NCBI GenBank assembly: GCA_022264855.1
Contig: JABYQU010000011.1
Location: forward strand, 310,001-374,000
Source: Lenzites betulinus
Lineage: Eukaryota > Basidiomycota > Agaricomycetes > Polyporales > Polyporaceae
Direction of reading: 5' to 3'
DNA length: 64,000 nt
The notes below the pieces were generated by a model, which was given only the letters and a program-made list of their open reading frames with translations, was not told the DNA's origin and made no database searches. A program made the translations under genes and the position numbers. Below, piece by piece: positions 1 to 11,667 of this stretch. Within the stretch, counting starts at the first letter, position 1. The number at the start of each line of letters is the position of its first letter.

Positions 1-11
1 TGGTTATTTGA

Positions 12-1686
12 TCAGAACACAGAAGATGGCGGCATGAACCAATGATTCGGAGATGGGAGCTTCTTCTTTGCAACGCGGATATCGAAATCATCCTGACGGA
101 ATCCTGGCAGTCGGACCGCCTGCGCGTACTAGCGGTCAGGGGACGACCGAGTGCACATCTTGGGGAGGGTACGTACTGTCCAGACGCGACCGTCAGCAAT
201 GATGTTTTCGATCGTTGGTTGGTGCGTCATAATCGTGCGAATGTCCAGTTTGGAGAGAGGTGGCCGGGGCGTGTGATTCGCGTGCAGGTCGCCGACCTCC
301 ACGACTGTATGTATGCGCTTCGCTTGTGCGACGGCCATTGCGAATTCATACTGCGGAGTTGAGATAGATACTTCTACGAGATGCTTGGAAATAGCATACC
401 GAATCCTTGGCAGGGATGCTCAGTGCAAAGCGCTCGAGGTCTGCGCACTTCCCACAGATCCTTGCCACACTTTCTTTGGTAAGGGTGCAGTTCAGAATAG
501 CGAGGTGGTTGAGCGTAGCGTGATGCGAGTCGACGAGGTTCACGATGACGGAGTCGCTGAGCGTGATCCTGTCTGATAGACGCAACGTCAGGGACTTCAG
601 CGGACAGGACCATGCGCGTGTTAGGTTGATCATTGTCGTCCAGAAGGCAGGCGGCTGGTTCGCAGTAGTGGCGATGTACTGAGTGTCAAGCGCAAGGTGG
701 CGAAGGCGCGGGAGCGGTGATATGACCAGCGGCAGGGGGCGGGAAGATTCCTATGGGACAGATGGGTCAGGGGCGGGTATATGCATATCACCAACTGCAC
801 TTACGAAGGTGGTGAAGGCGAGACTCTCAAGATCAGGCGTGTACTGGATCACTCGTATGATAGCGACATGGTCGACTTTCGGGCAGTTTATGACATGTAG
901 GCGCGCCAGACGAGGCAATGTGGGCAAGATGATCTCTAGCATTTCCATGCTGAGCGTGTGGATAGTCTTCATACCGCATGAACACAAAGCGACACGTCAT
1001 GACAGCTAATGTAACTCACATGCAGACTGAGGGACGTCAATGTGGGCCCCAAAGCCTCCATCCATCTGGGAAAGATGTCTACGACATTCCAAGAGCTACT
1101 GTCGATAGTGAGGTCGCGCAATCCCGTGATCCTCGCGAGCTGCTCCGACTGATCAGTGGTGAGGTTTCCGACGAAACGCAAGGTCTCTAAACTTTCTTTG
1201 CCCTGCAGGGAGGGCAAGAAAGAAGGGAGCACGTCCAACGTGCACGTGAAGGATGCGAGATTCTTGCATATTGCTAGGGCGCGCGAGCAATCAAGGGCGA
1301 ATTTCGGCTGGGGCGCATACTTTACGGTGGGTATTGCTCGTATGTCTGCGCTGCATTTGAATAAAACGGTACAGCGTACATGTCGATGTGCAAACCAATG
1401 TGTCTAACGTGAGACGCCAGGTTGCAATGGGCCAAAACCACAGCAAACGGCGACATTATCTGTTCGTAGCACAAGTTAGCCCTCTTCCCTTGCGTTGGGG
1501 CGAATCACGCACCGAAGGGTAGCGTTTGGCTTGATGCAAGCCGAAGTTCAACGTTCTGTACAGTCTCGGGATCACGGCAGCAAGGAACGAGCGGCTGACG
1601 AGAGAGACAGAGACCAAGTCATTGCCAGAGATGTATGCGAATATGAGCTCGAGACAGTCAAAGTTGAGATTGTCTGCAGAGACCAT
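12..1686 (-). CDS. F-box/LRR-like protein
   Basis: Likely substrate adaptor of an SCF ubiquitin ligase. Exons (minus, 5' to 3'): 1686-1513, 1459-1396, 1345-1020, 966-805, 750-400, 350-177, 128-12; all junctions keep frame and give 455 aa. Residues 1-45 form an F-box (NFDCLELIFAYISGNDLVSV, then LVSRSFLAAVIPRLYR). The rest is leucine-rich, with helix/strand repeats of the type seen in expanded basidiomycete F-box families, and a late GRVWT motif near the C-terminus as in those families. Start chosen at 1686 because the F-box begins directly there. The second intron uses an unusual GTTTGC donor, needed to keep the conserved reading frame. Substrate is not predictable. The last exon is the least certain part. 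Confidence 0.75.
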
Positions 1687-1864
1687 CGGCGGAGGTGGTG
1701 GTGAGTGACAGACCAGAATATAAATGTCGGTAGCGATAGGCGCCCTACATGCGCATTACCGCGTCGGCATTTCCCGGCCTCCTCGTCCACGCCGCCGATC
1801 CAGCCTTCCCCCATTCAACTCTCAGACCCCTCCTCCTCCGTCGTCGTCGCTGCCGTCGCCGACG

Positions 1865-4800
1865 ATGCCGGCCTCCACAACCTCTTTAGGGTCTCTGAGC
1901 TCGCCCTCTCCCTCCCCACCTCCCGCAGAGGAGCAGCATTCTAACCACAGCGGTGGCGCAGGCCTCGACAGCGGCTCGGAGCTTTCAGAGCTCACCGAGG
2001 ACGAGCAGGACAATGATAATCGCACCAACGAAGACGACTCATCTCGCACCTCCAAACGCAGGAAGGGTCCTCGACCCGACCGCATAGTTCCTGCACCCAT
2101 GTGGGACTGGGCATACAAGCAGAAGAAATCGGAGAAGAAAGACAGGCCTGACTGGCGCACGAAGATGGTTGAAGAGGAAGAGGAAGAGGAGGAACAGGCC
2201 GGACCTGCGAAGGCGATGGAGGAGGAAGAAGACGATGACCAGGGTAAGGAGTCCAATGTCGACGACGACGAGGACACCTCTCCCAGGAAGGATCGCGCTC
2301 TAAGCGACAACGACGCCGAAGACAATGATGACGACGACCAACCCGAAGGAGACGGTCAGTACTTCGACGACGACGACGCCTCTCACTTCATGCGCAAGGA
2401 TGTGAGTGGCGACGTCTCTGGGGAAGACGAGGACTACGTCGAAGACCCCGTACTCGACGCGCCTGACGCGGATGGCGATCGAACGCCCAAGGTGGCGGCG
2501 TCACCTGACCTCACCGACGACGAGAACGAGAACGGTGGCGAAGAGGAAGATTACGAAAACGACCAGCAGGAAACGCTAGAAGCTGCCAAAGATGGGTCGG
2601 ACGTCGACGAAGATGAAGACGATGCTGATGTGGCTCCCGACGACGCTGACGCGCTAGAAGGGGATGAGCCTCCAACCACTGAGGCAGTGACACCCACGGA
2701 AGGGATAATCGACCGCGGAGAAGGCGACGCGGATGTGGCTATGGAAGTGGACGCGCCAGCCACCGTCCTGATGTCCCCGGTCGCTGTTGCCGGCTCCTCA
2801 ATAATGGCTGGCTCTAGTCTCATCCAAGCTCCGTCCCCCAACTCTTCCCAGCCGTCCACACCTTCCGCCTCACGCGTATCTTCGCGCTATCCATCTGCTG
2901 AACCAGAACCAGAACAGGAAGTGGCCTCCGAACCTGAAGCGGAACCCGAACCAGAACGCAAACCCTCCGGCGGCCGTGCCCCGCGGTCAAGAAAGGGCAA
3001 GGCCCGCACGCGCCCACGGAGATCCAGAGTGGCAGCAACCGTTGAAGTTGGTGAGGGGGATCACGATGCAGATGCGGCAGAAGGCATCGAAGGCGACATT
3101 GTGGACGCTGACGACATCGACGCTGCGACTCCTGAGCTCGATCTTGACTCGGATATGCAGCCCGCGCATCGTGCGGAGGCACTTGACGTTCTTGCGTCTA
3201 TCGAGCTCAAGTTTGCGCTGTTGCGAGAACGGTTGTACGTGGAGAAGATGGACACCCTGGCATGGGAGGAGGGTCTGATTGCGGACGGTGCGTTGTGGTA
3301 TCCAGTGTGCATGTGCGAGGTCTGAACGCATGTATCGCGCTCTTGTGTGCTTCAGGAACTCATCCAGAGCTTCTGCATCTACACTCTGAGTTGTCGAAGC
3401 GACGGGACAAGCGTTTGGAGCTTGCCTCTCGCAGGCGTGACTACGAGACTGCAAACGTAACCAAGCGTCGTAGACTCGACGAGGAAGGTGTATGGAGCTG
3501 GTGGAAGGTACAACCAATTTATTCATTTGCGGATGTCTGTATATCTGACACTGTTTCTAGGATGCTAGAGATGAGCTCCAAACGGACATGATTTCGGAGA
3601 CAAACAGCAAGAGACGCAGATTGGAACGTGAGCGACGTGCTCTCGAGCGTCCTCAGCCCAGTACGTGCACGTCCGCATACTATCACCCACCTCTTAATTA
3701 ATAAACAATCGGCGGTGGTAGCTCGTCGCTTTCCTTTGCCGCCGTCGGAAGTTCCGCCCGCCCCCAGCCTACGGGAAATTGTCAAATCTAGCCCATTTGG
3801 CATTCCGGAAGCAGCGCTACCTCTAGCGAAGCGGCAGCAGCTCAGGCGAGATCCCGCCCCACCGGGCTCCCTGGTCTATCCTCAGATCACACCGCTGTCG
3901 CATATGGAGATCATGCAGGACCTGGACCTGTTCATCCAGCACCGGCGCGCGGCCGCTGGTTTCGATCCTCATCGTGGCGGCCCCGGCTTGATGAACAGCG
4001 TCCTCGGTGGGATGCCCCCGCCTGGCGTGGATCCGTATACTATGGGTATGCACATCCTGGACGGCCCTCCCGGCAATCGCTTCACTCCGTTCCACCAGCC
4101 GCATCTTCAACCTCCAGGGTTCATGCCAGGTTTCGCTCCGCCTCCGCCTCCGCCTCGTCTCTCTCACCACCATTCAGCACCACCTGGAGCGCTCCCGCAT
4201 GTACCCCACCCGCATATGCAGCTAGAGCCGGACATGGCCATGGGGATGCGCCCACCATCCGGACTACCTCAGCATCCGTCGCACACACAACAGTTCGGAG
4301 GTCCTGGACCAAGTACCCTTATGAGACGCTCCATATCTCCCGTACCTCTCAGCAACGGTGCCGGACCCAGTTCAGGACCTTCCATAACCATGGGGGGAGG
4401 CTCCATCCCCCCAGGGTTTACGGGGCCTAAGCCAAACGGATGGACCGGGCCGTCGACTGGAGTCCATATGAGTAGTGGAACGGAGCCCAGTCGCGCGAAT
4501 GGCATAGAGGGACGCGACAGAGACAGGGACAGGGATAGAGACAGAGATAGGGATCGGGACAGGGACAGGGACATGGACAGGAGCAGGATGAGTGAAGCCT
4601 TTGGCCCCCGCGAACGCGCCGAGCGGGAACGTATCCAAAGGGATATTGAGAGGGACCACGCCGAACGTGCATATCATCTGCAGCACGGTCAGCCGCGACA
4701 CATACCTCATCATGCACACGCGCATCCGCAAGCCCAAGGCCCACACGCAGCCCACCACCACCTTCACCATCACCACCATGTCCGTCACCATCACCATCCG

Positions 4801-5904
4801 CCACAACAGGGCGCGCCGGGGCCCAGTGGTGCTCCCCAAGCCCCACTCATGGCAGGACCCCTGTCCGGTCCAAGCAACGGACCCACCAGCAATCCGTCGC
4901 TCAGTCCGCACAGCGGGCGCGAACTGGAGTCGCGACGACCACGTTCTGGTGCGCCTACTGAGCTGATCGAGTTGACGTCCGCGTCGCAGAAGTCGTATCA
5001 GGGAGCCTCCCCGCGAATGTCCGCGTTTTGGAAAGGGAACGATGAGCCAATACCGCTTGATGTCCAACGCGAACGCGAACGTGACCGTGGTAGAGCCACC
5101 GGGCCCTCAGGACCTTCGCCGCTCGGCCCGCACGATCGCCTGCCTTTCACAATGGGCCCATCGCAGCCGATTCAGGACGGCCGCCCTAGCTCACCGCGCA
5201 GCCAACTCCCCAATCTTCCTCCCTCTATGCCCTCTTCTCGACGCGGTTCATGGTCCGCTGCCGCCGAAGATAGCAACCTCGGTCGCCCATCATCCGCCTC
5301 TCACGGGCCTCCACCTTCCGGGATCCCTCCGCTCGGTGCCGGCCATGGTGCTCAGCGCCCGACAAGTTCGCGCATACCGCAACTTCCCTCGACACCGTCC
5401 TACCACAGTTCGTTTGGGTCACCTTCGTTCAGCCACCCTCCTCCTGCCACCCCACCACCGGCCTCTTTGGGTGGCACGTTGCGCTCACCTGTACGGGCTG
5501 GCCAACCTGGACGCGGGCTCGGCCTAGGACCCTCGGGCATGCCCATGTCCCCGCCCCCGCCATTGCCCCACAGTCCCCGTCCCGGAGGCAGTCCGGGGAT
5601 GAAGCTATCTCGGGGGCGCCCGTCATCCCCTCGGCTAGGCAAGGCGCTCGCCAAAATGGAAGGTTTTCCGATGCCAGAGAGCGGAAACATCGCAACGATT
5701 GGTGCCGGGAACGGCGGAGGAATGTCCCCCTCCGCAGGCCAGGCAGGATTATCGGGACCAGGGGCGCTCCTCCCGCCCTTGTCTTCCGCTCTCCCGCCCC
5801 CGGGTCTTGCGCGCATGTCAAATGGCGGGCTCTCTGAGAAGACCCCAGCTCATTTACCTGGCGGGCCGTCCCCGGCCAAGGTAATCCCCGTAGATGGGTC
5901 ATGA
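1865..5904 (+). CDS. Sds3/Dep1-like subunit of the Rpd3/Sin3 histone deacetylase complex
   Basis: Nuclear scaffold subunit expected to bridge Sin3 and the deacetylase. Exons 1865-3287, 3356-3507, 3561-3660, 3722-5904; 1285 aa. Residues 1-430 are acidic and Ser/Glu-rich with a conserved DRIVPAPMWDWAYKQKKSEK stretch. The Sds3-like domain spans the exon 1/2/3 junctions (about 437-565): ALDVLASIELKFALLRERLY, then GTHPELLHLHSELSKRRDKR, then a basic coiled coil. The C-terminal 700 residues are low-complexity, Pro-rich, with an Arg-Asp repeat and a His-rich tract. A longer frame opens at an ATG at 1724. I prefer 1865 because the extra N-terminal stretch is pyrimidine-tract translation. Family assignment rests on the central domain; the C-terminal extension is unusually long. 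Confidence 0.82.
4516..4580 (+). repeat. hexanucleotide microsatellite (GACAGR)n
   Basis: About ten degenerate copies of gacagg/gatagg/gacaga in tandem, in frame within the Sds3-like gene and encoding an Arg-Asp dipeptide run. Length variation here would change the protein without a frameshift. Confidence 0.8.
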
Positions 5905-6608
5905 TCGGTCCTGCTCTGTATTTTGTGGTTTCGTATTCCTTTTTCTAATTTGTCTCGACTCTCGAACTTGGATAGCTGTCTCCCACAATGTTTTGTATCG
6001 CGATGTCTAATGTATCTTGACCCTTCACTTCACTCTCGTCGTTGTTCCGCCATTCGGTGTGGTTCCTATTACTAGCGTGAGTTGTTAGGCATCTGTTTTC
6101 GGAGTACTACACTAATCCCCAGATTTCTATCAGACTCGGACTCGGCGACGTGTTGCCAAGGTACATATGCCAGAACCGCGGCGTCTCCGCAGCCGAGTGC
6201 AACGGCAGAAGCCCACAAGGCTATGCTGAGAACCACCAGATGTCTGCTGCGCACACCAGCAGCCGCGTACTGTGGGTAGCCATGAAGAATCTAAGGGCGA
6301 TACTCGCCGAGTGGGACAGCCACAGGTCGACATGGAGAAAACTGCGCTCACGCGCGGCGTCCGCGGCATAGGAGCAAAACATGGATGCACCGCAAGGGCA
6401 AGCTCATATGGCGTTGTGGGACCGCTTATCACCCCGCGCGCACTTCGCGGTCCGCAGTTCAGTATTTCAATTCGTTTGCTGTACTGCGACCCTGAGCGAG
6501 CGCATATATGCATCGGCGTTGGTGCCAGGTAAGCAAACGCGTCCTCTGTCTCTCCCTATCCACCCGCTCTCGGTCGTTCTTTTTCTTTCTTCCTTGCGGG
6601 CGAACGGC
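5905..6608. other. Intergenic: 3' UTR of Sds3-like gene and promoter of next gene
   Basis: No supported gene. A short hydrophobic reading frame on the minus strand (6072-6254) has no splice partners or recognisable family and was not called. A pyrimidine-rich stretch (6545-6600) precedes the next start codon. Confidence 0.5.
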
Positions 6609-7778
6609 ATGCATATGGTCATGATTTATAGGCGTTGCGTCGTCCTGTTCTGCCTGTTAGGTGTAATTCGCGCAGCGCACATCCCTGCGTTAGAAGAGCA
6701 CCGCTCTCGCCACGTCGAATCTGTGGTGAGTTCTTAATCCTGCTCGTGCATTCCAATGTCACTAACCGTTGTACATCCTCTTGGAGTAGACTGTAAATGC
6801 TGATCGTGTCACCCGTCCTACATCATGCATGCAACCCCTCTGTCCGTCTTCACTCGAAGGAGAAGACGATGCCAAGCACGGGGTCAACAGACCGTTGAAA
6901 CTCGTACGCGCCTACGCACGCGTCGCGTCTATCATCGCATCACCGACGGTCAGTGTCGTCGCGTACTGCGCAGAGCGCAGGGCGGTGTCCATGAGATGCT
7001 GAAGTGGTCTACTTTAATCATCGCCCAGACACCCGCCGACTTGACCAACCGCGCACCAGCTCTTCCCCGTGCGGAATCATCGTCCGCCTCCGACACGGCA
7101 ACATCTCCGGGTTTTGAGCCAGAGCGATCCTCTAGTATCGCGACGGGGCCAACGAGGGGATTTGCTGGTTTTGGGCCAGGGCCACCGCAATCCTCCAGTA
7201 TCGCGACGGCGGAGACGAGCAGTGGAACGTCTGCGTTCTTATCCTCTACCGCCACGATGCCTTTCACCACGGACACCTCGACCATTTCTGCATCGCCCAC
7301 CAACGAAGCCAGCTCCGAGTCTTCCAGCGCCTCCGCCTCGCCCACGCCAAGTGTAGAAAGCTCGTCCTCGATCACCAATACCCAGCTCGCGCCGTATGCG
7401 CACTCTCTCCTCGTCGTCGTGATCATCCTCTCCATCGCCCTCTTCGCCCTCGTCATCGCTCTGGCGGTCGTGATGCTAAGAAAACGCAAGGCGCGCGCGC
7501 AGTACATCGAAGTGGCGGAGATCTCCGCCCCCGTGTCGCTCAAAGGCTCCGCCGCGGCCGCGCGCGCGAGTTATGCGGACGACGACGAGGGGTCTGGGTC
7601 GGACCACACTGTTGGCCCGCGCCCGCGGTCATATGCGGACTCGTCCTTGGACCCGTTCCTCGATAGGGCGCCGACGAGGGAGGATCGTGGCCCGGGAGAG
7701 CAGCATCATGCGCAGGCGCAGGTTGAGGTTGAGCGGCATCTGTCGACTGTTTCATCGGTTTCTAGATATTCTCAGTAA
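6609..7778 (+). CDS. Secreted/surface Ser-Thr-rich single-pass membrane protein
   Basis: Looks like a fungal cell-surface protein with signal peptide, Ser/Thr-rich (probably O-glycosylated) ectodomain, one transmembrane helix and a cytosolic tail. This layout is common to wall-stress sensor-like and SKG6-like proteins, but no named domain is seen. Proposed exons 6609-6725, 6790-6948, 7029-7778. The first exon encodes MHMVMIYRR plus a hydrophobic signal segment ending near RAAHIP. The ectodomain is rich in SSSA, TSP and SSIAT repeats. The membrane helix is SLLVVVIILSIALFALVIAL, followed by the basic stop-transfer RKRKAR and a Ser/Arg/Pro-rich tail. The second intron is uncertain: donor at 6949 (GTCAGT) or 6904 (GTACGC), both in phase. 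Confidence 0.6.
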
Positions 7779-8329
7779 TCTTGGTGAGGGTCGTGGCTGA
7801 ATGCGTGGATTAAAACGTTCGGATTCAGATACTCTTGGACTTCGGAACATCATCTAATGGACTTTGTCCGCAATGTGTAGGGTACGCGTTGGCTACTGTA
7901 TTATATATTACCTTGGCGGCTTGGAAGCAAACTGTCCGTGCCTCAAACGTTAAATTGCGGGTCTTCATCGAATGACGAACGTGTCGTATACTCACACTGG
8001 ACGATAATCGTTGGGAGTAAGAGTATCTTACTATCCTCCGTACTACCACGGCCCCCTTCGAAACAAGCGTTTGACTTTGAGCCCTACGGCGAGTGAGCGT
8101 ATCCACCCTCTTCGTTGGACTATAAGTACTAGGATACATATTGTAGACCTCGACATGATCAATTCGCTACGTGGGTAGATTAAGCGCTGGATATAGCATA
8201 TAATATGATGCGTACGTACACGCAGTAAGTGCAGTATAGCTGCACCTCGCTCAATCTGAATTCACAACCACCACATCCTAGACCATAAATCGACTGCTTA
8301 TCCTACGATCTGCAAGGCCGGCAACAGAT
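7779..8329. other. Intergenic, nothing recognised
   Basis: AT-richer than the flanking genes. No open frame with coding character, tRNA or repeat seen. It holds the 3' UTR of the surface protein and the promoter of the Nudix gene. Confidence 0.5.
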
Positions 8330-9640
8330 ATGTCGGGACCCATTCCCGCCGAATCGTGTACGTTCCTCAACATCGTGCAGTCGTGCGACAACTTCCGTCT
8401 CTCTTCAAACACGGAGATATTACTGCCCTGGCTGCTCACGCCCTCCCCATCTTCGCCTGCTGTTGGACTTCTGCGCCCCGAAGTAGTCGCCCAACTCCGT
8501 GCCGAGGCCTTAGCCTCCCCCACTCCCGTCTGGGAATTCCTGCAAGACTCCAAAGGGCGGGAATGGGCGGTGAGCTTCGCTCGGGAGATCGCGACGCCCG
8601 CCGACCGCTCCCGCGTTATGAAGGACATGTGCGAGCGGTGGCGGGACGCAGGGCTCTTCCCCGACGAGATCGGCGCACGTAAATGGCGAAACGAACTCTA
8701 CCCTGTCTACCGCCGCCCGTTCGGCGTGCGTGACTGTCCCGGGCGCGGGGATCCAGACGCAGAAGCCGACGAGCTGAACTATGCTTTCCGGATGGAGCGC
8801 GCGGCGAGTGGCCTATTTGGAATTGTCACGTATGGCGTACACATGACCGTGTACGAGGAGCACCCGGCGACGGAAGGTGAGTGGGAGGGCGCGAGGTACA
8901 AGCTGTGGGTTCCCCGCCGCGCAGCGACGAAGCAGACATGGCCGGGATATTTGGACAACAGCGTGGCCGGCGGGATTGAGGCCGGGCTGGGCGTGTTTGA
9001 CTGCGTCGTGAAAGAGGCAATGGAGGAGGCGAGCATCCCCGAGGATGTCGTGCGGCGACACGCGCGCGCCACCGGCAGCGTGAGCTACTTTTTCCAGTAA
9101 GTCCGTTCTCGTTCCCGTTGTGCGATAGCGCGTTTCGCCGCTGGTGCTCGGAAACTATACCTGAAGTGTTGCCTGCAGGACGCCTCGTGGATGGCTTCAG
9201 CCGGAAATCGAGTAAGTTCATTTCTCATTGGGGTCGACGTCGTCAACTGGTGCTGAAGGTTGCTTGGAGATACGTGTATGACTTGGCGTTGCCTCCGAAC
9301 TCGGACGTGCAGCCGAAACCGCTCGACGGCGAGGTGGAATCATTCGAGGTTGGCATCCCGGGCTTCGTTGTGCCGTATAGCCCTCATCTTTCGTGTCAGC
9401 TCCTGCCTCTCGAAAAGGTGATAGAACACATGCGCGCTGGGTCGTTTAAGTACAACTGTGCTATCGGTATGTCGTCCTTATCCATTTGCAGTGTGCCATT
9501 GGTTCTATGCCCCCACAGTGATCGTCGACTGGATGGTCAGAAAGGGCATACTCACGCCGGACAACGAACCGGACTATCAGGAGATTGTGACGCGGCTGCA
9601 CGGGCGGTTCGACCACGACGGGTGGGCGGACGCCCGCTAG
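8330..9640 (+). CDS. DUF4743/Nudix hydrolase (YJR142W-like, TPK-related)
   Basis: Cytosolic Nudix hydrolase of the fungal/plant type with an N-terminal DUF4743 domain. Relatives act on oxidised thiamine diphosphates, but the substrate here is inferred. Exons 8330-9096, 9179-9211, 9270-9466, 9519-9640; 372 aa. N-terminal half: RKWRNELYPVYRR and LFGIVTYGVHMTVYEE. The Nudix region (about 207-240) reads LDNSVAGGIEAGLG then KEAMEEAS. KEAMEEAS matches REuxEExG, with Lys for Arg and Ser for Gly as in this subfamily, and the upstream Glu of the box is replaced by Leu. Conserved continuation GWLQPEIEYVYDLALP is produced only by the chosen splice sites. The second exon is 33 nt. Confidence 0.82.
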
Positions 9641-9907
9641 GAGGAGATCGCGCTGAGAAGCTGGCGGGAGCAGAGAGAAAGGTAGATCAAATGCCGCTCT
9701 GTTTTCGTATCCCGCGCGGATGGCAGGTTCCCTGAATGCTGATGCCCGCTTCTGCGATAGATTGTACGCTAAGTAGATGCACGAGCAGCGGGAACCTTGA
9801 CTGCCTTCCATACGGGCGTCAGTGCTCAAATGAATTGTGCGTTACACAACAAAAGCGCCGCGTCTCGCGAATCGTCGTGCTTCATTGGTTGACCTCCTGC
9901 CCCAACC

Positions 9908-10941
9908 ATGGCCTTTCTGCTTATCGCCCTTCGCCGTCTCTCCATAGGCCTCGTCTACAACCTGCAGAACATACTCGTCAACACAGCGGTGTTGACGGTC
10001 GATTTGTTGTGCACCTTCTACAATCTGCTAACACCCAACCGGCGCGTCGGGCATGTCTTGCAGAAAGGCCAGCCGGGTTACGGCGGAAAATGGCCACAGT
10101 ACATTCCACCAGCCGCGGGCGATAGCCGCTGCTCTTGCCCTGCACTGAACGCGCTGGCGAACCACGGTAAGCCTGCTCGGTTTGGATATCGGGGCTATTT
10201 ACAATGAGGGACATAACCACAGGCATCCTCCCTCACGATGGGAAAAACATATCCTTCAAGGAGCTCAACCACGTCATCCGGCAGACCTACAATTTCGCAC
10301 CCACGTTTTGCTACTTCGTGCCAAACTACATCGCGACCGCGCTCGGCAGGCCATACTCGAACGGCCATTTCGACCTAGCGGACATCGATGCTCACAACTG
10401 TATCGAGCACGACGGCTCGCTTACGCGTGTCGACAGCGCGGACGACCCGGACCAGGGCAAAATCGCCGTGCCACTCGTCGAGGCGCTCCTCAGCAGCGGT
10501 ACTGGTCCCGGTGGGAACCTCACGCGTGCGGACCTCTCGCGTGAGCTGGGCCGGCGTCGGCTTGAGTCGAAGAACGCGAACCCGAAGTATAACGAGTCGT
10601 TCATCCACAAGATGTTCGGGAGCTCCAAGTGCGTTCAGCTGGTCTCCTTCCACTCCTAGTGATTTCTTTGCTCACCGGAGATATCGCACAGCGGTTCTAC
10701 TATGCTCACGATCTTCGGTGGGCGGGTTGACGACCTGCGGCCGATCCTCTTGGAGGAGCGTATCCCGGACGGGTGGGAGCCACGCGTCCGTCACAGGCTC
10801 GGTCTGTCGATGTGCGAGTTCAACACGACCGTGCTCCCGGTCGAGCTCGGCATCAAGGAGGAGGTCGACGGCTCGCTCGCTACAGCAGGGTCGGCGCGCT
10901 ACCTCTCGAAAATCGATACGACGATGTCCTCGGAGAAATAG
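9908..10941 (+). CDS. Heme-thiolate peroxidase / peroxygenase-family protein, copy 1
   Basis: Peroxidase_2 (chloroperoxidase/unspecific peroxygenase) family, expected to use H2O2 for oxidation, oxygenation or halogenation. Exons 9908-10166, 10223-10628, 10692-10941; 304 aa. Heme-thiolate ligand is Cys77 in SRCSCPALNALANHG, where the usual PCP is SCP. Acid-base motif is EHD at about 148-150 followed by GSLTR, placing it in the short EHD group rather than the EGD long peroxygenases. ILPHDGK follows the first intron as in the family. Residues 3-42 form one or two hydrophobic segments without a clear cleavage site, so a membrane anchor is more likely than secretion. Tandem paralogue of the next gene. 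Confidence 0.85.
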
Positions 10942-11667
10942 TGCCTAACTTCCGGGAGGCGGTGCACCGGCGTGCGTAGTACGCGCCCCCGTCCTTCGTG
11001 ATCCCGAGTCCAAGCACGGCGTTCCGCTGTCTCCTTCTTGTACACGCCGCGCGTATACTTAGCGATGCATGGAAGTCTGAGTTGCCGCACACGTGGTTCT
11101 CCCTCGGAGAGATTCGAACTCCAAAAGCTTAGCACCTTGAAGCGCTGCTCGCGTACGGAATCGTTACTGCGGATTTTTGAATGCTTGACGTATCAATCAT
11201 TCACTGCAAGACAACTTACATGGAAGTTGCAGTGCCGCTAAGCCGTTCGTAGGTCAATGGCGCGGAGCCACACAAGTCTCGAGATACGCGTGTGAGTTCA
11301 GACTTTCGGAAATGTCCACATCACGGAATATCGTAGATGAGAAGGCGAGCCGCTGGAGAGTACATTGGACCCCGCACAGCTCTTCAGTCCTCCCGTTGTA
11401 TAACACACCTATTCTATGTCACCGGGGACGTCGGTTCCGTGTCCATAGACCAAGAGGATTGGACACACACGCCATCCAACCCTTCGCGTGAAGAACGAGC
11501 CGCTGTGTACTACACGAGGTTACGTCCAACGTCGACAAGGTTCCCTGCTTCCGCCTGTGGCGTGCGTCCATGGCGTCGAATAGCTGGGGAACGCCCAGCT
11601 TGCGACTGTATAAAGTTGCTGCTGTTGCAAACCACCACCCACCAGTCCCCTCGTTCCATCTTCTCAC
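10942..11667. other. Intergenic spacer between the tandem peroxidases
   Basis: Promoter and terminator region of the tandem pair. A tRNA T-arm-like string lies on the minus strand at about 11100-11125, but no complete tRNA can be folded around it. Nothing else recognised. Confidence 0.5.

Noticed and set aside
1724..1864. Upstream ATG extending the Sds3-like protein by 47 residues
   Set aside because: Translation of a pyrimidine-rich 5' region with no conserved residues. The ATG at 1865 is preferred.
6072..6513. Hydrophobic minus-strand frames suggesting a membrane protein
   Set aside because: No in-phase splice sites linking them and no family motif.
11095..11130. Possible tRNA on the minus strand (gagttcgaatctc, T-arm like)
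   Set aside because: No matching acceptor stem or D-arm 60-90 nt upstream, and the anticodon arm does not close. At most a tRNA fragment.
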